A stretch of DNA of 64,000 bases, from positions 248,001-312,000 of the forward strand of contig NZ_AEYW01000006.1 of the NCBI RefSeq assembly GCF_000192475.1. The letters are read 5' to 3'. The notes below the pieces were generated by a model. The model was not told where the DNA came from, did not search any database, and worked only from the letters and a program-made list of their open reading frames with translations. This stretch comes from Ruegeria conchae. GTDB taxonomy: Bacteria > Pseudomonadota > Alphaproteobacteria > Rhodobacterales > Rhodobacteraceae. Positions 1 to 8,280 of this stretch are shown piece after piece; positions within the stretch are counted from its first letter, which is position 1, and each line of letters opens with the position of its first letter. Both the position numbers and the translations under genes were made by a program.

Positions 1-1636
1 CGAACATTTCGCGCACGATGTCATTGGCCCCGGCCTGATAGAGTTCATAAACATGAGTGCGATCTCGCGCCCGAGCGATGATGTGCAGGTCAGGTCGCTG
101 GCGGCGCGCATATCCGACCAGACGAGTGACCTGTTTGTAATCATCCATGGCCGCGACCAAAACCGAGGCTTTTTCAATCCCGGCGGCGCGCAGCAGTTCG
201 GGACGCGTCGGATCGCCCAAGAATCCTTTGACGCCAAACCGGCGCATAAGCTGGATGGTTTCAATGTCGTGATCCAGAACCACGGTCTTGAATCCGCTTG
301 CCTGCACCAGGCGATTCACGATCTGACCAAAGCGACCGATCCCTGCAATTATGACAGGCCCTCTCTCATCAATCTCATCTGGTTCGACCTTTGGCTTGCT
401 CTCGCCGATATAGCGAGAAAGCAGATCGTAGAGGATAAACAGGAGAGGTGCGATCAGCATGGTCAGGGCGATGATCATAAGCAGTTTTTGCGACAAGCCC
501 GGAGGGATCACGTTTTGCTGTGTCGAGAATGCCAGCAATACAAACCCAAACTCGCCAGCCTGGGCCAATCCCAAAGTAAACAGCCAGTGATCACGTCCAC
601 GTAGTTTGAAAGCACGCCCAACGATGAACAGGATGATACCTTTGGCCAAGATCACAAGTAGCGCCAACCCGATCAGATCAAATGGATCGGCGAAGAAGTA
701 CCCAATATCGATCCCAGCGCCGACTGTGATGAAAAACAGGCCCAACAGCAGCCCTTTGAACGGCTCAAGGTCGCTTTCCATTTCATGTCGGAATTCCGAG
801 CTAGCCAGAACGACGCCCGCCAAAAATGCACCAAGGGCGGGGGAGAGGCCCACCAGCGTCATCAGAAACGAGATACCAACCACGATCATCAGTGCAAGCG
901 CGGTATACATCTCACGCAATCGCGTGGCGTGGATAAACCGGAACAAGGGGCGGGTCAGATAGACGCCCGCCAGTACGACAAAGACGACCACTCCGATCGT
1001 GACGAGAGTAACGGCCCAGCCCGGCAGTCCTTCGACCAGCGACAATGTGGCGTGGTGATCGGCTCCGTGGGCGGAATCCACACCTCGATTGATCGAGCCA
1101 TCGTCTTCTATGTGGACGCTGGCAGGCAGTGCAAGAAGGGGCAGAAAGGCCAGAATAGGTATGACGGCGATATCTTGCGTCAACAGAACCGAAAATGTGG
1201 CTCGCCCGCCATTGGTCTGCATCAACCCCTTTTCGGACAAGGTTTGCAGAACGATAGCGGTGGAAGATAGTGACAACGTAAGGCCGACAGCCAGCGCCAC
1301 CGACCATTGATGGCCCGCGTAGAACGCCACAGCTGCGATCGCGGCAGTTGACAGGCCAACCTGCAGCCCGCCCAGCCCCAACAACTTGTCGCGCATGTCC
1401 CAAAGGGCGCGGGGCTCAAGTTCCAGCCCGATCAGGAACAGCATCATGACAACGCCAAACTCGGCGACGTGTTGAAGGCTCTCTGTTTCTGCGCCTACAA
1501 GGCCCAGAATCGGTCCGATTGCAATTCCGGCGGCCAGATATCCCAGCACCGAACCCAGGCCCAGACGCGCGGATAACGGAACGGCGATCACCGCTGCTGC
1601 CAAATAGATCGATGCCTGATAAAGGAACTCGTCCAT
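1..1636 (-). CDS. Kef-type monovalent cation:proton antiporter (CPA2) with TrkA-N domain, C-terminus outside window
   Basis: The minus strand is open from an ATG at 1636 to the window edge, giving 545 residues without a stop. The first 390 or so residues are hydrophobic with many membrane segments and carry typical CPA2 stretches such as GYLAAGIAIGP and SSTAIVLQTL. A cytoplasmic TrkA-N (RCK) nucleotide-binding domain follows, with the Rossmann motif GIGRFGQ and an acidic VVLDHD at the end of the second strand. Known relatives (KefB, KefC, RosB) exchange K+ or Na+ for protons across the inner membrane, gated by nucleotide or glutathione adducts. The C-terminal end is cut off, so the total length is unknown. 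The gene lies 20 bases downstream of the Lrp regulator on the same strand. The family is secure; the transported ion is inference. Confidence 0.9.
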   Translation of the reverse strand, partial: MDEFLYQASIYLAAAVIAVPLSARLGLGSVLGYLAAGIAIGPILGLVGAETESLQHVAEFGVVMMLFLIGLELEPRALWDMRDKLLGLGGLQVGLSTAAIAAVAFYAGHQWSVALAVGLTLSLSSTAIVLQTLSEKGLMQTNGGRATFSVLLTQDIAVIPILAFLPLLALPASVHIEDDGSINRGVDSAHGADHHATLSLVEGLPGWAVTLVTIGVVVFVVLAGVYLTRPLFRFIHATRLREMYTALALMIVVGISFLMTLVGLSPALGAFLAGVVLASSEFRHEMESDLEPFKGLLLGLFFITVGAGIDIGYFFADPFDLIGLALLVILAKGIILFIVGRAFKLRGRDHWLFTLGLAQAGEFGFVLLAFSTQQNVIPPGLSQKLLMIIALTMLIAPLLFILYDLLSRYIGESKPKVEPDEIDERGPVIIAGIGRFGQIVNRLVQASGFKTVVLDHDIETIQLMRRFGVKGFLGDPTRPELLRAAGIEKASVLVAAMDDYKQVTRLVGYARRQRPDLHIIARARDRTHVYELYQAGANDIVREMF

Positions 1637-1656
1637 TATTGTCCTCTTATATCCGC

Positions 1657-2112
1657 TCAGGTCGGGAGCGGCGCGTCACGTTTCAATTGGTCCATCACGA
1701 TCTGGCTTTGCACACGTGCTACTGCAGGATGCGGCAGGATGACTTCGTGAAGCAAGCTGTTGAGTGCGGATAAGTCGTCACAATAGACATGAAGCAGGTA
1801 ATCTGCCTCACCCGTCATCGTCCAGGCACTCGTGATCTCGGGGCGCGTGTTGACCATGCGGGAGAAGCTGGCGGATTGTTCGGGGCCATGTGTGCCCAGA
1901 TGCACCTGAATGAACCCTTGAACCTGCAACCCCAGCATCAGCGGGTCCAGCCGGGCCGTATATCCGGTGATATAGCCCTCAGCCTCAAGGCGCTGTCGGC
2001 GGCGGCCCGCCTGACTGGCCGACAGGTTTAACATCTCACCCAATTGATGTGCCGTCAGGTGCGCATCTTTCTGCAAAGCTGACAACAGTCGTGTGTCTGT
2101 TGCATCCAGCAT
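1657..2112 (-). CDS. Lrp/AsnC family transcriptional regulator, probable regulator of hppD
   Basis: The 151-residue protein has the two-part Lrp/AsnC layout. An N-terminal winged helix-turn-helix (about residues 1-60, with SASQAGRRRQRLEAEGYI as the recognition and wing region) is followed by a RAM-type ligand-binding domain with the usual AWTMTGEADYLLHV segment. Such proteins form octamers or dimers that bind amino acids and control amino-acid metabolism. The gene is divergent from hppD across a 147-base gap, so control of tyrosine breakdown, possibly with tyrosine, phenylalanine or 4-hydroxyphenylpyruvate as ligand, is a fair inference. The ATG at 2112 sits in the usual place for the family. 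Confidence 0.9.
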   Translation of the reverse strand: MLDATDTRLLSALQKDAHLTAHQLGEMLNLSASQAGRRRQRLEAEGYITGYTARLDPLMLGLQVQGFIQVHLGTHGPEQSASFSRMVNTRPEITSAWTMTGEADYLLHVYCDDLSALNSLLHEVILPHPAVARVQSQIVMDQLKRDAPLPT

Positions 2113-2145
2113 GTGCGGTGAATCTCCGGTTTTTGCGTGTTTCGT

Positions 2146-2158
2146 GCGGATGTTCCGC
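2146..2158. promoter_or_regulatory. Short inverted repeat in the lrp-hppD divergent promoter region
   Basis: GCGGA and TCCGC form perfect 5-base arms around TGT, 34 bases upstream of the Lrp start and about 100 bases upstream of hppD. The position suits an Lrp-type operator, but the match is short and the role is inferred. Confidence 0.3.
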
Positions 2159-2259
2159 GCTCAAATTCAGTCTACATGAAAACAATGCGCAGAAACAGCA
2201 CCGAATAAGGCGTATTTTTGAATCAGCAAAGAAATTCCTGTTTTCCAAGGAGACGCGCC

Positions 2260-3357
2260 ATGGGTCCTTTCCCGCATAATGCCCCGAAATCTGTCATCAG
2301 CGAAGAAAACCCAGCCGGCACCGACGGGTTCGAGTTCGTTGAATTTGCCCACCCCGAACCGCAGGAACTGCGCGATCTGTTTGCGCGGATGGGGTTCGAA
2401 TATGTCGGCTACCACCGCGACACCCCCAAGGTTGAGCTGTGGCAACAGGGTGATGTGACCTACATCCTGAATGCTGATCCGGACAGCTTTGCCGCGAAAT
2501 TCGTCGCCGAGCATGGTCCTTGCGCCCCTGCGATGGGCTGGCGTGTCGTGGATGCGCAGAAGGCTTATGAGCACGCGATTGCCAAAGGGGCCGAGCCCTA
2601 TGACGGTGCCGACAAGACCATGAATGTCCCGGCGATCAAGGGTATCGGTGGCTCGCTGATCTATTTCATCGATCAGTATTATGACACCTCGCCCTATAAC
2701 GAGGAGTTTGAGTGGCTGGAGCAATCGAAACCGCGCGGTGATGGGTTCTATTACCTCGATCACCTGACCCACAACGTGTTCAAGGGTAACATGGACAAGT
2801 GGTTCAAATTCTACGGCGACCTGTTCAACTTCCGCGAAATTCGCTTCTTTGACATTCAGGGCAAACATACAGGTCTTTTCAGCCGAGCGCTGACTTCTCC
2901 TTGCGGTCGCATCCGCATACCGATCAATGAGGACCGGGGTGAAACCGGGCAGATCGTCTCTTACCTAAAGAAATACAATGGCGAGGGTATCCAGCATATT
3001 GCGGTGGGTAGCGATGATATCTATGGCTCGACCGATGCGATTGCCGAAAAGGGGTTGAAGTTCATGCCTGGCCCGAACGAGACATATTATGACATGTCTT
3101 ACGACCGTGTGTCTGGCCATGATGAGCCCAAGCATCGAATGATGAAGCACGGTATTCTGATCGACGGCGAAGGCGTTGTTGATGGGGGTGAGACCAAGAT
3201 CCTGCTTCAGATCTTCTCGAAAACCGTCATCGGCCCGATCTTCTTTGAGTTCATTCAGCGCAAAGGCGATGACGGGTTCGGCGAGGGCAATTTCAAAGCC
3301 CTGTTTGAATCGATCGAACGCGAACAGATTGAGTCGGGTGAGATTTCGGCCGCCTGA
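2260..3357 (+). CDS. hppD: 4-hydroxyphenylpyruvate dioxygenase
   Basis: This Fe(II) enzyme converts 4-hydroxyphenylpyruvate to homogentisate, the committed step of tyrosine catabolism in the cytoplasm. The 365-residue length is normal for the bacterial family. The two vicinal-oxygen-chelate halves are present, and the 2-His-1-Glu iron site can be placed: His168 in LDHLTHNV, His246 in GIQHIAVG and Glu330 in FFEFIQRKG. These positions agree closely with the known Pseudomonas enzyme. The ATG at 2260 is chosen because AAGGAG lies at 2247-2252; an upstream in-frame TTG at 2218 has no such site. The gene is divergent from an Lrp regulator. No other homogentisate-pathway gene is in the window. Confidence 0.97.
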   Translation: MGPFPHNAPKSVISEENPAGTDGFEFVEFAHPEPQELRDLFARMGFEYVGYHRDTPKVELWQQGDVTYILNADPDSFAAKFVAEHGPCAPAMGWRVVDAQKAYEHAIAKGAEPYDGADKTMNVPAIKGIGGSLIYFIDQYYDTSPYNEEFEWLEQSKPRGDGFYYLDHLTHNVFKGNMDKWFKFYGDLFNFREIRFFDIQGKHTGLFSRALTSPCGRIRIPINEDRGETGQIVSYLKKYNGEGIQHIAVGSDDIYGSTDAIAEKGLKFMPGPNETYYDMSYDRVSGHDEPKHRMMKHGILIDGEGVVDGGETKILLQIFSKTVIGPIFFEFIQRKGDDGFGEGNFKALFESIEREQIESGEISAA

Positions 3358-3379
3358 TCTGAGGTCTATGAAAATAACT

Positions 3380-3415
3380 GAGCGCTCCGTTTACCAAACA
3401 GGGCGCTCTTCTTTT
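3380..3415 (+). terminator. Rho-independent terminator after hppD
   Basis: GAGCGC at 3380 pairs with GCGCTC at 3403-3408, the stem is extended inward by further pairs, and TTCTTTT follows. It lies 22 bases after the hppD stop and runs into the 3' end of the convergent gene. Confidence 0.8.
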
Positions 3416-5339
3416 ATCCGCGTGGCATCTTGAGGGTGATGTTCTTACCGCGTTTCTGATAGCGCAATTCGCTATCTCCGATGGCCACGACATTCCCACC
3501 ATCGATACGATCACCCACTTTCAGCTTCTTGTAGCGCCCGCTGGGCAGGCGTACCAAGGCACGCCGATTGGCCGGGGTGCCATATACACCGATCAGGTTG
3601 AGCTTGCGTAGGTTGATGGCATTATCGATGGTCGCCTGTCGCGCAACCGAGGCGGTTGTCGGTATCTTGGGTTTTACAGCCCTGGGCTGGAATGAACCGG
3701 CCTCATCACTGCTGGTTGCCACATTCGCGGTCGATCCCAGCGAAGCACTTTGGGTGCTGGGTTTCTTGGCAACCAATGCGGCGATATTCGCAGGGCGTGG
3801 CTTGGGGCGTGGAACACGAACCACCGCCAGAGCGGTTGGTGTTTCGTCAACCTCGGGCTTGGATTGCAGGCTTTCCGGGCGCAGTTTTGGTCGCACCGAG
3901 GCCAATTCCTGGCGAGACCGGCCACCCAATTGTTGTCTTTCGAATTGATCAACAAGGTTGTTGGGCCTTGGGCGGGGTCGGATTGCTGCGAGCCTTTCGT
4001 CAACCTCTTCAACAACAACGGGCTCTGTCTCAAACCGTGTAGGGGATTCCGGAGGCACAGATGAAGGGCGGCCCAGGTAGACCATCACACCGGCTGGATT
4101 CAGAGTGCCCTCTGCGGTCGGCGTTACAAGACCACGTTCGTCCAACTCAAACCTCTGACCAGCGGCGCCGGGCAGGGCGGTGAACTCAAAGGCTTCGTCA
4201 GTTTCGAGGCTTTCATGCGGTGGCAGGGCAACGGTGTCGGTCGACAGATCTGCGCGATCAACCGAAGTTAGATAGACATCAGCAAGCTGTTCCAGCGGCG
4301 GTTCGGCCAACGGGTTCGGTTCAACAGGCGCGGTCCCGGTGAAGTCATGAAACTCTGCCCCGAAATCTGGCAGGCCAGCAATTTCTTCAACCGGTTCAGG
4401 AGCAACCTTCAAAGCTTCGAGAATGGCCTCATCAGTTGCAGACAGATCAATTTCGTCACCGGTGTTCGGCTCAACGGGTTCAGGTTCAATTGCGAGCTCC
4501 GCAACATCTGGTGCGCTGGGTTCAACGGTTGTCCGGACATCTTGCTGTGGCTCTGGAACTAAAACGGGCGCCTCTGCCACGACTGGTTCTGGGGCATCGA
4601 CCGTCGGTTCATCGTTGTTCAGTGACCAGAGACCAAGCACCATGCCCAATAGAACGGATGAAGCAACCGCCGGAATGAAATATTTTTTCACCTCTACCGA
4701 CGAAGAGATCGTGGGCGATTCAGCGCTTTGAGCGGAACGGAAAGCGGTCGGATCAGCGGTATCCGCGATGGGATGAATGGGAATACCCGATGCCTCATCA
4801 GGCGTGGATTCCGGCGATTTGGCCACGGGCGCAGTGCTGACTTCATTTGACTGGGAGTCCACCTCAGACGCAGGCACTTCGTAAACGGACCCTGATAGAG
4901 CGTCTTCACCATTGGCACTAAGCCAGAACCCTTCTGGGATAAATCCATGTTCCACCGCAAACGAGTGCGCTTCTTTCAAAGTTTGCTGCGCGACTGCCGC
5001 GACGTGAATGTCCGAACCGTTCGGAGTTGCGACAAAGGTCAGCTCGGACAACTGGTATGGCGTTGCTGAGGCTAAAGTTTCTTCAACTTTCTGCGTTGCC
5101 GCTTCGCTATCCATTCCATCGGTATCGACCGTCAAAAGGCGTATCTGATCCGAAGGAATCACGAGCTTGCAGCTTAGGTTGTTTTCTAGTGCGAATCCCT
5201 GATCACGAAGGGTCCGGATCTGATCAGTGAAATCCGGTGCATCCAACGGGATAGTGCCAATGCAGTACCAGTCTCCATCCGACTGGTGATGCAAGGAAAT
5301 ACCGTTTTCAGAAAATGACAGCACAAAGGCGGGTTTCAT
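3414..5339 (-). CDS. Large single-pass envelope protein of unknown function with PilP-like C-terminus
   Basis: The 641-residue protein has four parts. Residues 1 to about 215 look like a cytoplasmic domain opening with MKPAFVLSFSENGISL, reminiscent of the GspL/PilM type. A single membrane helix (YFIPAVASSVLLGMVLGLWS) follows near residues 220-240. A long Pro/Glu/Val-rich linker comes next, containing several copies of PRPKPRP- or RPRPRPNN-like motifs. A compact C-terminal domain (about 575-641, LIGVYGTPANRRALVRLP ... KVGDRIDGGNVVAIGD) resembles the periplasmic PilP/GspC homology fold. This suggests a protein that links the inner membrane to the periplasm, but no pilus or secretion genes are adjacent. 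The comparison is my own pattern reading; I do not recognise a named gene. Confidence 0.75.
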   Translation of the reverse strand: MKPAFVLSFSENGISLHHQSDGDWYCIGTIPLDAPDFTDQIRTLRDQGFALENNLSCKLVIPSDQIRLLTVDTDGMDSEAATQKVEETLASATPYQLSELTFVATPNGSDIHVAAVAQQTLKEAHSFAVEHGFIPEGFWLSANGEDALSGSVYEVPASEVDSQSNEVSTAPVAKSPESTPDEASGIPIHPIADTADPTAFRSAQSAESPTISSSVEVKKYFIPAVASSVLLGMVLGLWSLNNDEPTVDAPEPVVAEAPVLVPEPQQDVRTTVEPSAPDVAELAIEPEPVEPNTGDEIDLSATDEAILEALKVAPEPVEEIAGLPDFGAEFHDFTGTAPVEPNPLAEPPLEQLADVYLTSVDRADLSTDTVALPPHESLETDEAFEFTALPGAAGQRFELDERGLVTPTAEGTLNPAGVMVYLGRPSSVPPESPTRFETEPVVVEEVDERLAAIRPRPRPNNLVDQFERQQLGGRSRQELASVRPKLRPESLQSKPEVDETPTALAVVRVPRPKPRPANIAALVAKKPSTQSASLGSTANVATSSDEAGSFQPRAVKPKIPTTASVARQATIDNAINLRKLNLIGVYGTPANRRALVRLPSGRYKKLKVGDRIDGGNVVAIGDSELRYQKRGKNITLKMPRG

Positions 5340-5503
5340 GATCGCGATGAACCATAATTGTCAGCTTCAATGCAAACGCTTGGATGTCTGCCCGACGAGA
5401 TTAGAGCAGGAACTCGCCGAGGGAAAGAAAAAGGCGCGTTTCCCCCTTGCCGTGTACGGAGTATGACACCCATCTTAGCGACAAGTCATAAGGAGAGATC
5501 ACC

Positions 5504-6199
5504 TTGAAGACACTTGCTTTTCTGGCTGCCATGACCGCAGCCGTCGCGGCGTTGCCTGCCCATGCGGAAGAACGTCGCATCACCGTCAGTGGAACCGGAA
5601 CGGCCCTGGCTGCGCCAGATATGGCAACCATAACGCTTGGCGTGACGAACCAGGACGCCCAGGCATCGGTTGCGATGCAGGCGACCTCTGACGCTGTGAC
5701 ACAGATTCTAAAACGGTTGGATGAGATGGGCTTGGAATCACGGGATGTTCAGACCCGCGATCTGTCGTTGTCACCAGTCTGGTCTGGGCACAGGAACTCA
5801 AACGACGAAGCACCCAGGATCACCGGATTTACAGCCTCAAACCGTGTTTCTGTTCGGGTTCGGGATTTGGATAAACTGGGTCAGATTATGGATGCCGTCA
5901 TCAAGGACGGGGCCAATGATTTTGGCGGCTTGAGCTTCAGTGTACAGGAGCCTAAGCCGCTTGAGGCCGAAGCGCGCGCGAAAGCGGTCGTAGACGCAAC
6001 CGATAAGGCGCAACAATTGGCCGAGGCCTCAGGCGTGACTTTGGGTCCTGTGATTTCGATAAACGATCACGGTGGGGGCGTTCGCCCGATGGCCCAGATG
6101 CGCGAAATGGCGATGTCTGACGCCGGTGGCGTTCCGGTAGCGGGTGGAGAGATCTCCGTATCAGTCAATATCGCTATGGAGTTCGAAATCGCGGACTAA
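5504..6199 (+). CDS. Periplasmic SIMPL-domain (DUF541) protein
   Basis: The 231-residue product starts with a clear Sec signal peptide (MKTLAFLAAMTAAVAALPAHA, cleaved before EERRITV) followed by a single SIMPL/DUF541 domain, seen in ITVSGTGTALAAPDMATITLGV and the conserved helix with AKAVVDATDKAQQLAEASGV. The family includes the periplasmic YggE and Brucella BP26; some members form channel-like oligomers and have been linked to oxidative stress, but the molecular role is unsettled. Translation probably begins at TTG 5504, since AGGAG lies at 5491-5495 and no ATG gives an intact signal peptide. The gene converges on the acetyltransferase with a single base between the stops. Confidence 0.9.
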   Translation: MKTLAFLAAMTAAVAALPAHAEERRITVSGTGTALAAPDMATITLGVTNQDAQASVAMQATSDAVTQILKRLDEMGLESRDVQTRDLSLSPVWSGHRNSNDEAPRITGFTASNRVSVRVRDLDKLGQIMDAVIKDGANDFGGLSFSVQEPKPLEAEARAKAVVDATDKAQQLAEASGVTLGPVISINDHGGGVRPMAQMREMAMSDAGGVPVAGGEISVSVNIAMEFEIAD

Positions 6200-6200
6200 G

Positions 6201-6911
6201 CTACGCTCCAACGTGGGCTTGCAGCGGTTGTCGCTGCTGGCCCGCCGCATCGAAATTCCCCGGTGCAAGCCAATTCTCGAATGCTGCGCGAATGCGCGGC
6301 CATTCGCTGTCGATAATAGAGAACCAAGCGGTATCCCGGTTACGCCCTTTGTAATGGGTCGCTTGTCGGAAAATACCTTCGAACGTAAATCCCAAGCGTT
6401 CGGCCGCGCGCTTTGAGGGTGCGTTCAAAGCGTCGCATTTCCATTCGTAACGGCGATAGCCAAGCTCATCGAACACCCGTCGCATCATCAGATACATTAC
6501 TTCGGTTGATTGCGGTTTGCGTTGGAGCAGGGGTGAGAAATGGATATGGCCCACCTCGATTGCACCCGCTGCTGGTTCGACACGCAAATACGAGGCCATA
6601 CCCACCGGCGTTTCGTCGGCATCCAACACCGTATGGAACATGGGATCGGCGTCCATGCAGTTGTTCTGCGCCCATGTGGTGAAATCAGCCTCAGAGGCGA
6701 AGGGGCCATAAGGCAGATAGGTCCAGTCATGGCCATCCGTGTCACTGGCAAACGCCCGGTACAATCCGGGCGCATGCCGGTTCACATCTAGCGGCACAAC
6801 GGAACAGAACCGGCCCTGCATCGGTGTGTAAGGCGGGGTGGGGCGAGGAAACTCGCCCGTGACCGGCAAGCCAATGGGCTGGCCCAGTTCGTTTGTGTCG
6901 TGCTTGGTCAT
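6201..6911 (-). CDS. GNAT family acetyltransferase (RimJ/RimL type)
   Basis: The 236-residue protein has the GNAT_3/RimJ-like layout. The acyl-CoA-binding region is seen in YLMMRRVFDELGYRRYEWK, and the C-terminal NAPSKRAAERLGFTFEGIFR is typical for the subgroup. Members acetylate small molecules or protein N-termini in the cytoplasm; the substrate cannot be told from sequence. The ATG at 6911 lies 4 bases after the metY stop on the same strand, so the two are probably cotranscribed. That does not by itself prove a role in sulfur metabolism. Confidence 0.9.
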   Translation of the reverse strand: MTKHDTNELGQPIGLPVTGEFPRPTPPYTPMQGRFCSVVPLDVNRHAPGLYRAFASDTDGHDWTYLPYGPFASEADFTTWAQNNCMDADPMFHTVLDADETPVGMASYLRVEPAAGAIEVGHIHFSPLLQRKPQSTEVMYLMMRRVFDELGYRRYEWKCDALNAPSKRAAERLGFTFEGIFRQATHYKGRNRDTAWFSIIDSEWPRIRAAFENWLAPGNFDAAGQQRQPLQAHVGA

Positions 6912-6915
6912 TGGA

Positions 6916-8208
6916 TTAGGCGCTCGCCTTGGATAGCGCTTGATCCAGATCGGCGATCAGATCGTCTGCGTCTTCGATGCCGATGGAGACGCGCACGACT
7001 CCCGGGCCCGCGCCTGCAGCTTCCTGCTGCTCAGGCGTCAACTGACGATGGGTCGTCGAGGCAGAGTGGATGATCAGCGAGCGCGCATCGCCCAAGTTGG
7101 CCACATGGCTGAAGATTTCCAACGCGTTGACCAGCTTGATGCAGGCGTCATATCCGCCCTTGACCGCAAATGTGAATAGCGCACCGGCCCCGCGCGGGTA
7201 ATGCGCTTTGACCCGATCATGATAAGGCGACGAGGGAAGGCCTGCATAGGTCACGTAGTCCACGCGATCATCCGCTTCCAGCCAGGCGGCGATCTTTTGG
7301 GCGTTTTCGACATGTCGCTCCATCCGCAGTGAGAGTGTCTCGATCCCCATAAGGGTATAATGTGCTGCCTGCGGGTTCATGGTCATACCCAGATCGCGCA
7401 GACCGATGGCAATGCCGTGGAAAGTGAAGGCCAGCGGGCCGAAAGTCTCGTGGAATTTCAGGCCGTGATACGCAGTCTCGGGCTCGCTGAGCGAGGGGAA
7501 TTTGTCATTCGCAGACCAGTCAAACTTACCCGAATCCACGATACAGCCGCCGGTGACAGTGCCGTTACCGGTCAGGTACTTGGTGGTTGAATGCACGACC
7601 AGAGTCGCGCCATGCTCGATCGGACGGCACAGGTAGGGCGTGGCCGAGGTGTTGTCGACGATCAGCGGGATGCCAGCCGCGTCTGCGACGTCCGCAAGCG
7701 CGCGGATGTCAGTGACATAACCGCCAGGGTTGGCGATGGATTCGCAGAACACCGCGCGGGTGTTTTCGTCGATGGCGGCTTTTACGGCGTCCAGATCGTC
7801 GGTGTCGACAAATTTGGCCGACCATCCGAAACGTTTGATGGTCTGGCTAAACTGCGTGACCGTGCCCCCGTACAAGCGGGTTGAGGCGACCACGTTGCAG
7901 CCCGGACCCATCAGTGGGAATAGCGCCATGATCTGTGCCGCGTGACCCGAGGAACAGCAAACAGCGCCGACACCGCCCTCAAGCGTTGCCACGCGTTCCT
8001 GCAAAACGGCGACGGTCGGGTTGGTCAGACGCGAATAGATGAACCCAACTTCCTGCAAGTTGAACAACGCAGCAGCATGGTCGGCATCGCGAAACACATA
8101 GGCCGTAGTCTGGTAGATCGGAGTCTGACGCGCGCCGGTAGCGGGGTCGGGGCGCGCCCCGGCGTGAATCTGCAGCGTGTCGAAACCATAGGTGGGGCCA
8201 TCAGACAT
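6916..8208 (-). CDS. metY: O-acetylhomoserine aminocarboxypropyltransferase (O-acetylhomoserine sulfhydrylase)
   Basis: This PLP enzyme makes homocysteine from O-acetylhomoserine and sulfide in direct-sulfurylation methionine synthesis. The 430-residue length fits MetY rather than the shorter cystathionine gamma-synthases. The Cys/Met-metabolism PLP family signatures are visible: YSRLTNPTVAVLQERVATLE, VVASTRLYGGT, the aspartate region PLIVDNTSATPYL, and HSTTKYLTGNGTVTGG with the Schiff-base lysine. The ATG at 8208 has AGGAG 8 bases upstream on the minus strand. A GNAT gene follows at 4 bases. A perfect inverted repeat lies in the leader region. Use of O-acetyl over O-succinyl ester follows the subfamily, not a residue I can verify. 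Confidence 0.95.
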   Translation of the reverse strand: MSDGPTYGFDTLQIHAGARPDPATGARQTPIYQTTAYVFRDADHAAALFNLQEVGFIYSRLTNPTVAVLQERVATLEGGVGAVCCSSGHAAQIMALFPLMGPGCNVVASTRLYGGTVTQFSQTIKRFGWSAKFVDTDDLDAVKAAIDENTRAVFCESIANPGGYVTDIRALADVADAAGIPLIVDNTSATPYLCRPIEHGATLVVHSTTKYLTGNGTVTGGCIVDSGKFDWSANDKFPSLSEPETAYHGLKFHETFGPLAFTFHGIAIGLRDLGMTMNPQAAHYTLMGIETLSLRMERHVENAQKIAAWLEADDRVDYVTYAGLPSSPYHDRVKAHYPRGAGALFTFAVKGGYDACIKLVNALEIFSHVANLGDARSLIIHSASTTHRQLTPEQQEAAGAGPGVVRVSIGIEDADDLIADLDQALSKASA

Positions 8209-8249
8209 CTTCGAAATCTCCTGTTGGAATGTGCGTTAGTAAATCTCTA

Positions 8250-8277
8250 GGACATTGCTTTACACCACACAATGTCC
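8250..8277. repeat. Perfect 8-base inverted repeat between the GT8-like gene and metY
   Basis: GGACATTG (8250-8257) and CAATGTCC (8270-8277) are perfect arms with a 12-base loop. It sits 3 bases after the GT8-like gene and 42 bases before metY, both on the minus strand. It could be a weak terminator, although no T-run follows, or an operator or RNA hairpin in the metY leader. Confidence 0.45.
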
Positions 8278-8280
8278 ACG

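Noticed and set aside
912-1403. Minus-strand 163-codon frame in the first 1.6 kb
   Set aside because: The true gene is a longer frame that runs off the window edge and encodes a Kef-type antiporter.
2218-2259. Longer start for hppD at TTG 2218
   Set aside because: It would place the AAGGAG ribosome site inside the coding region and adds 14 residues not seen in the family.
8209-8280. SAM-II type riboswitch before metY
   Set aside because: The leader has one inverted repeat but not the conserved pseudoknot sequences that I know for SAM-II.
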